Of a DNA stretch of 64,000 nucleotides, positions 11,988 through 23,445 are shown in pieces; within the stretch, counting starts at the first letter, position 1; each line of letters starts with the position of its first letter. Both the position numbers and the translations under genes were made by a program. The notes under the pieces are model-generated. The model saw only the letters and a program-made list of their open reading frames with translations. It was not told the DNA's origin and made no database searches. Source of the DNA: Aphidius gifuensis (lineage: Eukaryota > Arthropoda > Insecta > Hymenoptera > Braconidae); NCBI RefSeq assembly GCF_014905175.1, contig NC_057792.1, forward strand, positions 14,762,963 to 14,826,962, given 5' to 3'.

Positions 11988-14453
11988 TCAGAATAATCGA
12001 GTACATAAGAAAAATAAAAAAGCATAAAGAGAAGAGAAAGAAGGTCATATAAGAGGCGCCGCATGATGTTGAAGAAAATAGCATCATGTTGAATGTTGAT
12101 TCTTAATAGACCCTATATAAGAAAAAATGAAAATAAATAAAAAAAAATATGTATATAGTTATTAAGATAAAAAATAAGTTGAAATAAATATGACGAAAAA
12201 GTATGTGGTGACGCCAATGTATGATGATGATTAAGTTATCCAGCGATAATGGCTCCATTACCGTCATACTGTACACGTATGGATCAGGTGCATTGATAAA
12301 TGCCCTCTAGGAATTAAGGGACAAGCTTATATATTTATTATATATTATATAAATTTATAAATATATCCTCGCATGCAAAGAAATAAAACATAATGTCGAT
12401 AGAATATTATAACGAATGAAAAAGGCAAAAAATAATATGTTATTTATTTATTTATTTTTTAATAAAATATTAAATTGATGAATAAAAATATATATAAGGA
12501 ACCAATTGGAGGCCACTCCTCACCTTATACTTACCATAGCGATTGTTTATGTTGGCTGATGGCCACTTATACGTGCATACACATTGCATTACGAAGTCGA
12601 CCCTTAACTCTTCGTCGTGGCCGTTATTTAGCCCGTGGCTTCAACGTTGTAGGGTAATGGCGAACACGTTACGGATAAAATGTATACTTAACTTGGGCGT
12701 ATCAAAAAACCATCGATGGCACCGTTGTATATTTTTATATACCCAAATATTATTACTTTTTTTTTAAATTGTATTTTTTTTTTTTATTTATATTTTTTTC
12801 ACCTTAAAAATTCATCATAATTATAATTTATTTTTAAATTATTTTTTGATACAATATTTATAAGTGATATATTTTTATATTTCTTAAAAAAAAAAATAGC
12901 AAGTGTTTTAAGGTATTAAAAAAAAAAATAAATAAAGTGAAAGTAAAAAAAATTTTTTTTTTTTTTTTACATGATTAATGTATAATTAATATTTATTTTA
13001 AATGAAATAATAAATTAAATTGAATTATATATTTCGAAAGAAAAAAAAAAAAATATTATTAAAAATTAATTAAAAAAATAAAATTTAATAATAATAATAA
13101 TAGATGTATATTTATATTTAAATTGATAAAATAATATTTTAATTAAGATTAAGAAAATAAATTTATAATATTTCAAGTGAATATTATTATTTAATTATAA
13201 AAGTAAATTTTTTTTTTTTCTTATACAAAGTTGAGATAGTTATTAAATAGTTATTTAATAAAATAAAATTCAGCAAAAACAGGATACCGAGGTCAGACAC
13301 TAAATTGACCTTGCGGCAATATTCAAAGACCTTATCGACATTTCGGGCCCTGACTTTTTTCTATCCCCATTTTTATTATTAAATATTTTTTTTTAATTTC
13401 CTGACTATGTATATTTTATCATGTTATTATTTTTTTATTTTAAACTGACAATGAGATTATTTTTTTTTTACATAAGCTAAAAATACAGTATAAAAATTTA
13501 TTTGAATGAAAACTAATCATTAATTCTTAATGTTGCTATTAAAAGTAATGAAAATAAATATGATTATTTGTTATCAGTTGTAATACATTTTATTCATCGT
13601 TTTAATGATTTTTAGTACACCATTTCCTGCTACAATATAGAGTAATATGTTAATGATTACTCAACAAACATTGAATGATAGACAACTGACCAAGATAAAT
13701 TGTAAAAAAAAAAAATAAAGAAAAGCTCTATATCGAAAAAAATGTATGATATTTCTTACACTCGCTTTCATTTTAAATTTAGTAAATTAATTAGATAATG
13801 TTTAATGTATAAATATTTACATTAAAACAACTGATAAATATATTTATATACACATTGATTTATTATTATCAAATCATTTAAGCTTGACATAACCGCAACG
13901 AATTTTATGACACACACACGCGATTCTACATGGCTCGTTTTACGTCATGGGAAAAACATATATTTATCAAGAATCACGTGTTGTGTGTATATATGTGTAT
14001 TTAAAATTTAGTTTCGCTTTACATCTAATCACCATGAAAATGTTTTTTAGTATTTTTTATATTATCTCATCATTTTCTTTTTTTATTTCCCACATTAGTT
14101 TTGCCAATTTTAATTAATCATGGATTATTAAAAAGATATTTAATAGTAATTTTGTCATGATTTTTTTTATCATCATATAAACAAGTCATCTGTTTTTTTT
14201 TTTAAATATTTTTGTCAATTTGATTTTTTTAATCAAATGATAACGATAATATATTTTAATTTAATATTTTTGTTTTAAATAATTAAATTTAATCGATTCA
14301 AATTTTTGAATCAATTAGCTTTAACTGTTATTAGCTAGCGATCGTTTTTTACTAATTTAAATTTTTATTTTCCTATTTTTCATACAAATAAATAAATAAT
14401 AAATCCTGATATATTTAATTATATAATTTTTTTTTTTCTAATTATTGTTGCAG

Positions 14454-14524
14454 ATGACATGAATTTAAATACGACAAGTTGCCAACATCAATCTGAAATT
14501 CCTACCATCAACTGCAACCCAAGG
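14454..14524 (+). other. Exon-like cassette, copy 1 of 3
   Basis: A 71-nt segment preceded by a strong acceptor (AATTATTGTTGCAG) and followed by a strong donor (GTAAGT). It shares ATGAATTT, GACAAGTTG and CATCAACTGCA with cassettes at 20381 and 45398. One frame is open (DMNLNTTSCQ...), but the homologous frame has a stop in copy 3 and the three lengths differ (71, 42 and 69 nt), so these are more likely non-coding or alternative leader exons. No flanking exon was recognised. Confidence 0.5.
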
Positions 14525-14998
14525 GTAAGTCTCTCAATTTTTATTTTCATTTATTCAAATTTTCAGATGACCAAACTTGTCATTAATAATTCCCAACAAT
14601 ATTTATAATAATTTTCCTGAACCAAAAAAATTTATTCAAATAAATAAATGATAAGATTTTTCAAATATTTTATTTCAACCAAAAAAATAAATTTATATAT
14701 TCAAAAAATATTTTCACACGAGTAGATATGATAAAAGCATTAAGGACAAACATCAATAGATGGTTTACGACAATAAAAAAAATAATATAAATATATGTAA
14801 ATATATAATATATTTTATACTGATATTTGATATAACGATATTGAGTGATCCCCATCAAGCCATCAAGAGTTTGCAAAGATGCATTTGTTTTATACCGGTT
14901 TGTAAAATAAAAAGAACAGCCAACAAATCCAGTGGCTTTATCGTCACTATATAGGTACTTAGCGTAAAATCCCATAATCGATAGTTTGCTTAACCCAA

Positions 14999-15018
14999 CG
15001 CCACGTGGCGGCACGTGC
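14999..15018. promoter_or_regulatory. Double CACGTG E-box
   Basis: CGCCACGTGGCG is a perfect 12-bp palindrome with a central CACGTG, followed at once by GCACGTGC, a second palindromic CACGTG. Such sites are bound by bHLH factors of the Myc/Max/USF type. Target gene unknown. Confidence 0.35.
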
Positions 15019-17928
15019 TATTTGCCGCACCTCCATTAGAAAGATCGTACATACTCTATTTTTTTTTTATTTTTTTTATTTTTCTATTCTGACCTGATAT
15101 ATATATATCTATCCATGTACAATTAATGTATGTGTTCACTGTCAAAAAAGACCGTATCTCTATGTTAATACGAAAATATTCACGTGCCCACCGCAAAAAA
15201 AAAAAAAAAAAAAATGAAAACAAAAAATCACCCTAAATATGTATATCTATTTATTTATTTTTGATTTTTTTTTTTACCGATCACAAGGGGACTTGTGGAA
15301 CAAAAGGGGATGAGGGAGTGATTCTAAAAATTCGACATGCAGCCGGTTACGTGTGATTTTTCATCCCCATATCAGAAAAAAATATAAATCACTGTGAAAA
15401 ACCAAAATTTGTCCAATGAAAAAAAAAAATTAAATATCAATCTGACAATATTTAGAACAAATTATTTTGAGAGAAAAAAAATTTATATATTTTAAAATCA
15501 ACATGATATTATTTGGATTATTTCTTATTTATTTATTTTTTTATCTAGACGAGTGTTATCGTAATAGACAACTATAAATTTGAATCAACAAATGAGTTTT
15601 GGATTCGGTGTTATCACTTATCATATATGAATTTGTTTTTTTTTTATTTATTTTTTGGGAAATAACTAATAAGAATTAACTGATATTAAATGTTTTTTTT
15701 GTTTTTTTTTCTGATAAAAATAAGATAGAAGAATTTAACTCATCTAATTTTATGGTAATGATGATCATTCGATGTCGTGATGTATATTTTATATGTTTGA
15801 TAATAATCCGTGGAAAATATTGCTCCCACGCTCAGAGGTCTACGAGATTTGACCTCACTTCCTCTGATAGCGGCGTCTTCAAGTCTGCCACTCTTTGCTG
15901 CCAGCTGCCTCATCTCTCCACATTTTATATATTTATTTATTTATTAATTTTTTTTTTTTTTTTTTCATTTCTTCTTACTAGTCATCTTCTTTTTTTTTTC
16001 ATAGTCTCATCATCTTTGCTTTTCACTCGTCACATAATTCGTCTTCTTCTCCTTTTTCTTCATCTTTTTATCCCAATGTCTGTATAGAATATTAATTATC
16101 CGAGATAAATATATATTTTAAAAAATAATGCACTCATTTTACATTATAGAAACACTTGTGCAATTTAATCGCGAACGGAAGTCTGTCGTTTTTTTTTTTT
16201 TTTTTAACACAAGTAAAGATATATTGAATTTTCTGAAGCATGTTAAAATTTATAAATCAATAGATCAGTCGAATGACCCAGTTAGTCATTTAAAAATTTA
16301 ATTATTTTTTTATTATCCTCATTGCGAGAAGACTGAAAATTAAATTGATTTGAAATTATTTTGATAAACTTGTTGAATAATAATTTAAATGTATGTAAAA
16401 AAAATTATTTTTAATTGATTTTATTTTTTTTTGCAATAACAATGACTGATTGTCTACTTGCAATGTCGCATTTATAGAATCGTCATTTTAATGTTTGAAA
16501 AATATTCAGATTGAGAGGAATAAAATTCAGATTCAATTGTTTTTATTATTCCATATGAATTTTATATTTTTCATATTCTTTAGTATTTTTTTCTAGGATA
16601 ATTATTGTTTTGAAATTTATATTTTCATAGGATTATTCATCTAATATTTAAACAACATCAAAATAAAAGTATCCTAAAATTTTTAGAAATAAATTTCGAT
16701 TATTTTAATTTTTTTTTTTTCAATTTCATAATTTGCCATGACAAAAAAAAAATATTTCTAAACAAAAATTTCATAAAAATAAGCTTCAAGTAATTAAACT
16801 ACACCGAATTAAAATTATCCTAAAAGTTTTAAATTTTAATTTCAATAATTTCTATTTATTTTTTCAATTTCATAACTTGCTGGATTTTTAATGTCATGTT
16901 AGATCAAAAATATATTTTTAAACAAAGATTTTCTACGTCTATAAACATTGTTCAAGCACATGTTAACTTTAAACATTCATCTTCACATTACAGATATATA
17001 TCATTACACGATTAAAAACTCGTAAAATAAATAAATATAATGAAAAATAAAATAACACGAGACATAAACTAAAATATACTGCTTATAACAACAACACGAT
17101 TTATGACAATGCAAATCGCTTATAATTGTCAATATAGCAAGAGTAAACTTTGCAAATATTGCTTCAAGCAATTTGACTAGTTTCCATAAATAAATCTTAT
17201 AATACATTGATGGTCTCAGCATTACTCTACTTATATTATATATCCCATGTGAATTTAATGTCCAGTTATACAGTTGTATTATCTAAAATTACCTCAAGGC
17301 ATTTTCCTTAAATGTTTATTATACATTTATTAACTAGATTGAGTAAATCAGCTTAAACTTTATTTACAAACACACATGTACATATTTATCATTTAATAAT
17401 ATAATAAATAAAAAATTTATAATCAAAACTTTCAAATAAATTTTAAACAAAAATATTTAAATATCCACTTGAGTTTAAATTATCAACTAAATCCATTAAT
17501 CAAAATGAATAAAAAAAATAATTTTAATTACAACAATAATATATTTCTGTATATAATTTAATTTTTTTTTTATAACACGTTAATTTGATTTCAAATATAG
17601 ACTCTTTGTATTTTTATAAATTCTTTGTATTCCCACAAACGGATGAACAATAATTTTTCATTTTAGTTAACGAGACAAGAGGGTCATCATAGAAAATAAA
17701 AAAAAAATTAAAGAGGAATGGGATAAAGGTCATAAATATCATTAGCACTTGGACAAACTAAAAGGGAATTTAATTTACGTGAAATTTTTGAATTTTTAAA
17801 ATAGGGTCATCTCATTGTTGGATATATATTTGAAATATATATGCGCGCGCATTGTTTGAGGTCATGAACATTGGAAAATTTTTGGTTTGTTGGAAAGGGG
17901 ATTTGAATAGCCAGGGCAGTGATTTAAA

Positions 17929-18110
17929 ATGACAAGCGGTCTTGCACGATGCCTAGCGGGGGCAGTTCCCGGGGGTGCTGTGCCTCACGCTTGGCTGCCT
18001 ACGGGTTTTCCCTTGGTTCCATGCTCTACGATTAAAAAACTTGCGCCCTGGGCAATGCAGAACCTCGCGAATTTATTAGCTACGGGCTTTAACATTCCCT
18101 TGATTTTACT
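17929..18110. other. GC-rich island of unknown nature
   Basis: About 180 bp with markedly higher GC than any neighbour. It contains CCCGGGGG, GGGTTTTCCC (a short self-complementary block) and open frames on both strands (plus: MTSGLARCLAG...; minus: ...KFARFCIAQGASF...). No splice sites, polyadenylation signal or known RNA motif was recognised, and I could not fit a tRNA or snRNA fold. It could be a short exon, an old coding fragment or a structured RNA. Confidence 0.3.
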
Positions 18111-18312
18111 CTTATACTATCAAACTTCTCAATTTTATAATTATTGACTTAATATATTGCTTTATTTAAATAATTATTATTTATATTATTTTTATAAATT
18201 TAAAATAATTATTATATTTTTTTATTTAATATTTTCTTTAAGGGGCTTTTTATAATTTTGAAATAAAAATTTATTGTATACAGTCAAAGTGTCACTAAAT
18301 TCAAGTTTTTAA

Positions 18313-18804
18313 GGGATTTCGTCGATTTTTTTCCGAATATGAGAATGCTTTGAAATTTATACAGTAGATTCTTGAAATACTAATACATTTTATGTAATTT
18401 TTTGGTAATTGTTTGGAAGCTCGTTATTTTTTTATTAATTTTCAAAGTTGACAACTTTTAACATGGGCTCTTATGGAGAATGCGATTTTTGTCAAAAAAA
18501 AGTCCATTAAAATACCAATTTCTCTAATCGACAATATGACATCGTGAAAAAAAAACTATCGGGTTATAAAATGAGACAAAACAAAACGTATAGAAAAAAA
18601 ATAAAAGAGGTTTGGAGCTTAGTTTTTTTACAATTAACAATTAAAGTATGAAAAAATTGATTTTTATGAGGAATTATTGAAAAATCACTAGAGACCTCTT
18701 GCGGATGACTTTGAGAAACACAATATTTCTATGAGTGCGAAAGAGACAAAAAACAGAGGAAAAATGTTGTCTCACTCTTCGTTTTAAAAAATCGACGAAA
18801 TCCC
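18313..18804. mobile_element. Non-autonomous DNA element with TTAA flanks
   Basis: Terminal inverted repeats GGGATTTCGTCGATTTTTT at the left (from 18313) and its perfect complement at the right (to 18804). Both ends are flanked by TTAA (18309-18312 and 18805-18808), the target duplicated by piggyBac-type transposases. There is no transposase frame in the 492 bp. A TA-duplicating reading (element one or two bases longer) cannot be excluded. Confidence 0.75.
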
Positions 18805-20380
18805 TTAACTGAGTATTTTTTTTTTCTTTTTGTTTAAATAATATTTTCAGAATTATATAAATGATAGATCATCTTTTATTCTTGTCAAAATATTTGTAAA
18901 ACAATAATAAATATAAATAGATAAATGGATGGTTTTATCTTGCACGTGACCACAACAAACACGTTGTCACAATGTTTCAAATGTACACTTGATAATACAT
19001 AGATGTATAATTTATAAATATTTATTCGTAAGCAATATTTTGGAAGTTTATCATCACTTTAACATGTATATATAATGATGAAAGACTCAACTTAAAGTAT
19101 CGTCTAAAGGGATGATGAATGCATGGCACGCGACTGGCACGCCTACGATACCCTTTGCAACTCGCCAATGGATTTACCAAAAAATCCAGCATTATAATAT
19201 ATTTCAGTGTTAAAATTTTAAATGATTTAATCAAATAATTAATCATATATTATAATTATATTGATTTTAAAAAATTAATTAAATTTATTTTGCAAATCAA
19301 TTATGAATTTTTTATTTTTTTTATTTTCTTTTTCAAACTTTTATATAGTATTTTTCATATAGCAGCTAGTATGATCAAGTTTTCATTGACTAGGTGTAAA
19401 ATATAATACTCAGTGTGATTTTATTTTATTTTTATTTTTTTTTCATATTTTATATACATATATAGTTTGACAACATGAGGGATGACTAAACGATTCATAC
19501 GTCTCGCGGGTGACGTTGTGAAATAATAGGGAAATGAATTTCCCACTAGCTGATAAAAATCATCTTTTACCAAGATCATTAATCATTACTCACACTTTAT
19601 TCATTCTAACTAACAAAGAAATTAATTTTTTATTATTTATTATTATTCTAATATATAATTTATCGAAAGAAAAAAAAAAAAAATAATTAACTTTGATGTA
19701 AAAATTTATTTTTTAAATATGTTAACATGTTAATGACCTGATAATTGACTAATTCGTATGTTTGATGTGTTTTGTATTGATGGAAAAATATATATAGCAG
19801 ATAATTATATAAATTTTATTTCATGTGATTTGAGCATACAAGAAAAATCAACCACAAGCTATTCAAGGGGAACGATTGAGGGTTGCTTTGTCATTTCCCA
19901 TTACCATCTATATATAACAATTTTTTTTTTTCTCCAGAATCTCAATTCAACCCCCCATCGCGAATGTTAAGTCGTATGTTGCGCAGTCAGGGGTGTCTCA
20001 CACCCTCTGAAAAGAATTATATTTAGATTACAAGCATTATCTTTCACGTAAACCTGACTTTTATTGTTGTTGAATTGGCCTCGTTATCATATAAATTATC
20101 ATAAAAAAAATACAAAAAATAAATACGTATTAAATAAAATACATATGTTGGATTTTTATAAAAAATTATTATCTCTATTAGATAAAAATTAATGTCTATT
20201 AAAGCACAAGTACAAAGCTCATATAAATTTTTCAATCAATTAACTTTGTTAGCTTTTTTTTGGACGTATTATTTTTTTTTATCGAGCTAGGTATTTTTTT
20301 CTTTGATCAATTTAATTTTAATTAACTTGGTTTTTATATAAAATTAAATAATAATAATTTTTTTGTAATTATTGTTGCAG

Positions 20381-20422
20381 ATTTTATATATGAATTTCAA
20401 CGGATCATCAACTGCAGTAAGG
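20381..20422 (+). other. Exon-like cassette, copy 2 of 3 (short)
   Basis: A 42-nt segment between TAATTATTGTTGCAG and GTGAGT. It keeps TGAATTTCAA at the 5' side and CATCAACTGCA near the 3' side but lacks the roughly 29-nt middle part of copies 1 and 3. The downstream intron start (TTTAGCAATTTTTATTTT) is also shared with the other copies, so the duplication includes flanking intron. Confidence 0.5.
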
Positions 20423-22986
20423 GTGAGTTTAGCAATTTTTATTTTAATTTTTCAAATGATTCTACTCTTGTGTGGTGTTTAAGAATATTTTTCATAAAAT
20501 TTTCAAGTTAATTGCGTAACTTTTTAAAGTCGTGACATTTTTCAAGCTTAATTTTTCATATTAATTTCAAGCTGGGATGATAATTAAGCTCGCAAGCTCA
20601 AAATAATTTGATGAATCAATTTTTGCAATTTGATATAGCTTCATGTGAAATGATTATTATTTATTAATATTTTTTTTACTAGAAAATTTTTATTATATGA
20701 AAAAAGAGCAATAACAATACCAGTTAAAAAATATAAAATTAAGATTTTCAGAAGTGACGCGACTGGCGGCTATTTGACAGCCAAATAAAGGACAAATAAA
20801 TTAACTTAATATGCTTCTCACTCATTCTCTCGCTCAGTATTATATTAACGGTCTCTTAATTTTTTTTATATATATATATTTATTTTTTTCGTTCATCCGT
20901 CGTGCCCCGGGCCCTATTGTACAATGGAATTTGTAATTTAGATTGATACGTTGCGCCGACGCTGTTTCTTTTCTTGCCGCCATCGAGATACCGCGAGTGT
21001 GCGCGCATCTTCTTCGTTATGACTCTCTCTCACCACGGATTTCGAGAATTTATGTATCGACTTTGACATGAAATAAAAAAAAAAAAAAATCATTAAACAG
21101 ATATATATTTATTCTGAGATTCGTTGAGAAAATAAAAATAATAATAAATAAATAAAAAGATCAAGTACTTGGGCAAATTCTTTGAGTATTAAAATTAAGT
21201 CTTGAATTTTCAGAATTATTCTCAATGAATAAATACACATTGTTTAAATTATTATAAAAATAATAATAAAATAAAAATAAAAATATATTTTTTTTTACGT
21301 TTAAATTATTTGTGTCTAGCAATAAAATATATGGATTCTAGAATAAAAGAATTTCTTATTTAGCATTTTGTGGTTTTCTTTAAAGATATTTATGATGATT
21401 GAACATACAGTTAAAAAATCCATGCTTGACTTTACGACTAATTGGTCTTGGACCAGAAAAAATAATTTATCGTAAATTAAATTTACATTATTATATATAT
21501 TTACTTGATTTTCTTTCTTCTATTTATTTTTTGTTATTTATTTTCTGTTGATTAACAATTTTTTATTATTTCGTTGATTAACAATTGTTATTTTCTTTTT
21601 TTTTATTTATTTTTTCCCTGAGAGATTGTGAGTCGTCGTATAACTGATGATGTTGAGTAAATGATGATAGTTTGGCTTACCAAGAGGTGCAATATGTATA
21701 CATAGGGAGAAAAGGCGAAAATTAGTTGTTGGTATAAGAGAAAATGTGGTTAAAGAGAAGGTTCAAATAGAAATGCACCCTAGGGCAATAGAGAAAGAGT
21801 CTCCAGTTAGCCACTACTATCAGTTATACTATTATCTTTACTCTTGGCAAAATAGAATGCTGAAAATATAACTAGTGTCTTTGACTATTTACCCAAAAAC
21901 CAACAATTATTTTACCCTATTCTATATAAAAATAAATTATCCTATTCTACTTTAATTAAATAACATTTTTATTATATTTTTTTTCATCAATTTACCAAAG
22001 CAATACGTATGAAACTCTTAAAGCACTCCGTATATATGAAGCAGAAAAAAAAATTCAAAAATTGAATTATTCTATTACTAGACATTTTTATTTATAAAAA
22101 AGAGAAAAAAAAAATCAACTTTTCATTTTTCAATAATGTTAATAAATTAATATATTCATAAAATTTTTTTATTATACATTTAAAAAAATATAAAAAATTA
22201 AAATTTAATCAAAAACTTTTCTTGTATAAAAAAAAAAAAAAAATTCATTCTGAAATTGCAAATTTTTTTTTTTTTCTTTTTTTCAACGTTGATATTTGTG
22301 GCAGGCGTTATAGAAGAGCATGATGCCCAGGGAAGGGATGAAGGTAATTAATTGCCATGGCAACCCCATGGAGGCATCCACCTCTTTCTCCTCTTTCTCC
22401 TCCTCTATATCTTCTTCATCCTGATGCCTTTTCGCTTTAACTGAAATATGGCGTCCAAACGTTATATGAATTTCTATGTTCAAATTCAGTTTGTCTCTCT
22501 CCTCTTTTAACCAATCATTTCTTTACGTCTCTCTTTCTCTCTCTCGCTCTCTTTTTCTCTTGGTACTTTTGATTTTCGTGCAAAATGTGAATTGGGAAAT
22601 TATGTGGAGATAAAATTTACTGGTTTCGTCATCAGGCTCTATCGATTTTAACGACAAAGAATTCCAGATAATTTATACAAGTGAATAAAATTTAAAAAAA
22701 AAAAACCAATAACAGAAATGATGAAACTAATATAGAAATTAATTTCTATATTGTTCATACTGTCAAAATTCATTTTGTTTTAATTTTATTCAATCGATAT
22801 TATAAAAGAAAAAATTTTATAGCACCATGTGGAATACTCCATTTATTATTTTAATTTATTTCTTTATTTTTAATATTTTTTTTTTTATCTCTTATTTAAT
22901 TAATTCTACAAAAGTTATATTTTATTTAATTATAAAACAATACGTATATGTATTGTTTTGTTATTTTAAATTTAGTATGCATTTTT
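20423..22986. other. Non-coding stretch
   Basis: No gene recognised. A GC-richer block at 20885-21060 contains ATTGTACAAT (20916-20925), a palindrome of two SOX-type half-sites. One X-box-like motif lies at 22351. A CT-rich region near 22380-22550 gives an acidic minus-strand frame that is composition-driven. The last bases (about 22830-22986) are downstream of the TIL gene. Confidence 0.45.
22351..22364. promoter_or_regulatory. RFX X-box-like motif
   Basis: ATTGCCATGGCAAC differs from the classical X-box GTTGCCATGGCAAC only at the first base. It lies 1.1 kb downstream of the minus-strand TIL gene end. Confidence 0.4.
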
Positions 22987-23445
22987 TCACTTGCATGGTT
23001 TTGGACATTTGTCAGGTGTGATACATATTCCGTTATGTCTGACATGTTGGCGATCACAACGACAACCAAATGGACCATTCTAAAAATCAAAAAAATAAAT
23101 AGAAATTAAATTAAATTCTACTTTTTAAATGTAACCAATGTTTTAGTGAATTTTTAAAATAATTATTACGTTTTTATCTGCTGGATTGCACTCGACAATC
23201 TCTGGTTTTTCACATGTTTGTTCACAAAGTTGTGGATATTGTCGATAAAATGAACCTTCTGGACATTTTACTTCCCTTGCATTTGCAACTAAAAACAATA
23301 ATTAATAATTATTATAAATAACAATTAAAATATTCAAATAAATATTACAAATTTTATATTATTTTAAAAGTATATTCAATTAAAAATACTCACGACAAAT
23401 TGTTGCACCAATAAACAATAAAGTTATCAATATAAATTTTGTCAT
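22987..23445 (-). CDS. Secreted TIL-domain (trypsin inhibitor-like) small protein
   Basis: Three exons, all GT-AG: 23445-23394, 23288-23170 and 23079-22987, phases 1 and 0, giving 87 aa. Residues 1-21 form a signal peptide (MTKFILITLLFIGA..., likely cut after ANA). The mature part has nine Cys (26, 39, 43, 51, 63, 65, 76, 82, 86), with the TIL hallmark GCRC followed by C76 and C82. Compared with ten-Cys TIL domains, positions C2 and C6 are missing; these normally form one disulfide, so this is the eight-Cys type plus one extra Cys near the C-terminus. TIL proteins inhibit serine proteases and occur in insect haemolymph, cuticle and venom; which applies here cannot be told. The exons are too short to appear as long open frames. 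Confidence 0.85.

Larger units (their letters stand above)
5406..14453. other. Long non-coding stretch, no recognised gene
   Basis: AT-rich DNA without any open frame I would defend. It holds a GC-rich patch (5868-5945), a small MITE (6760-6852), a (TAA)n tract (7235-7287), two RFX X-box motifs (7515-7575), copy B of the dispersed repeat (8611-8653) and a miRNA-precursor-sized inverted repeat (11909-11987). GC-richer islands also occur near 9540-9650 and 12490-12690 and may be regulatory; no function was recognised. Confidence 0.5.
14525..20380. other. Non-coding stretch with E-box pair, GC island and TTAA-flanked MITE
   Basis: No gene recognised. Contains a palindromic E-box pair (14999-15018), a GC-rich island (17929-18110) and a 492-bp inverted-repeat element (18313-18804). 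A CT-rich run at 15830-16080 yields a leucine/phenylalanine-rich frame that I do not believe. Confidence 0.5.

Noticed and set aside
22283..22483. Acidic minus-strand frame rich in Glu/Asp
   Set aside because: Created by CT-rich sequence on the plus strand; no splice context or family resemblance.
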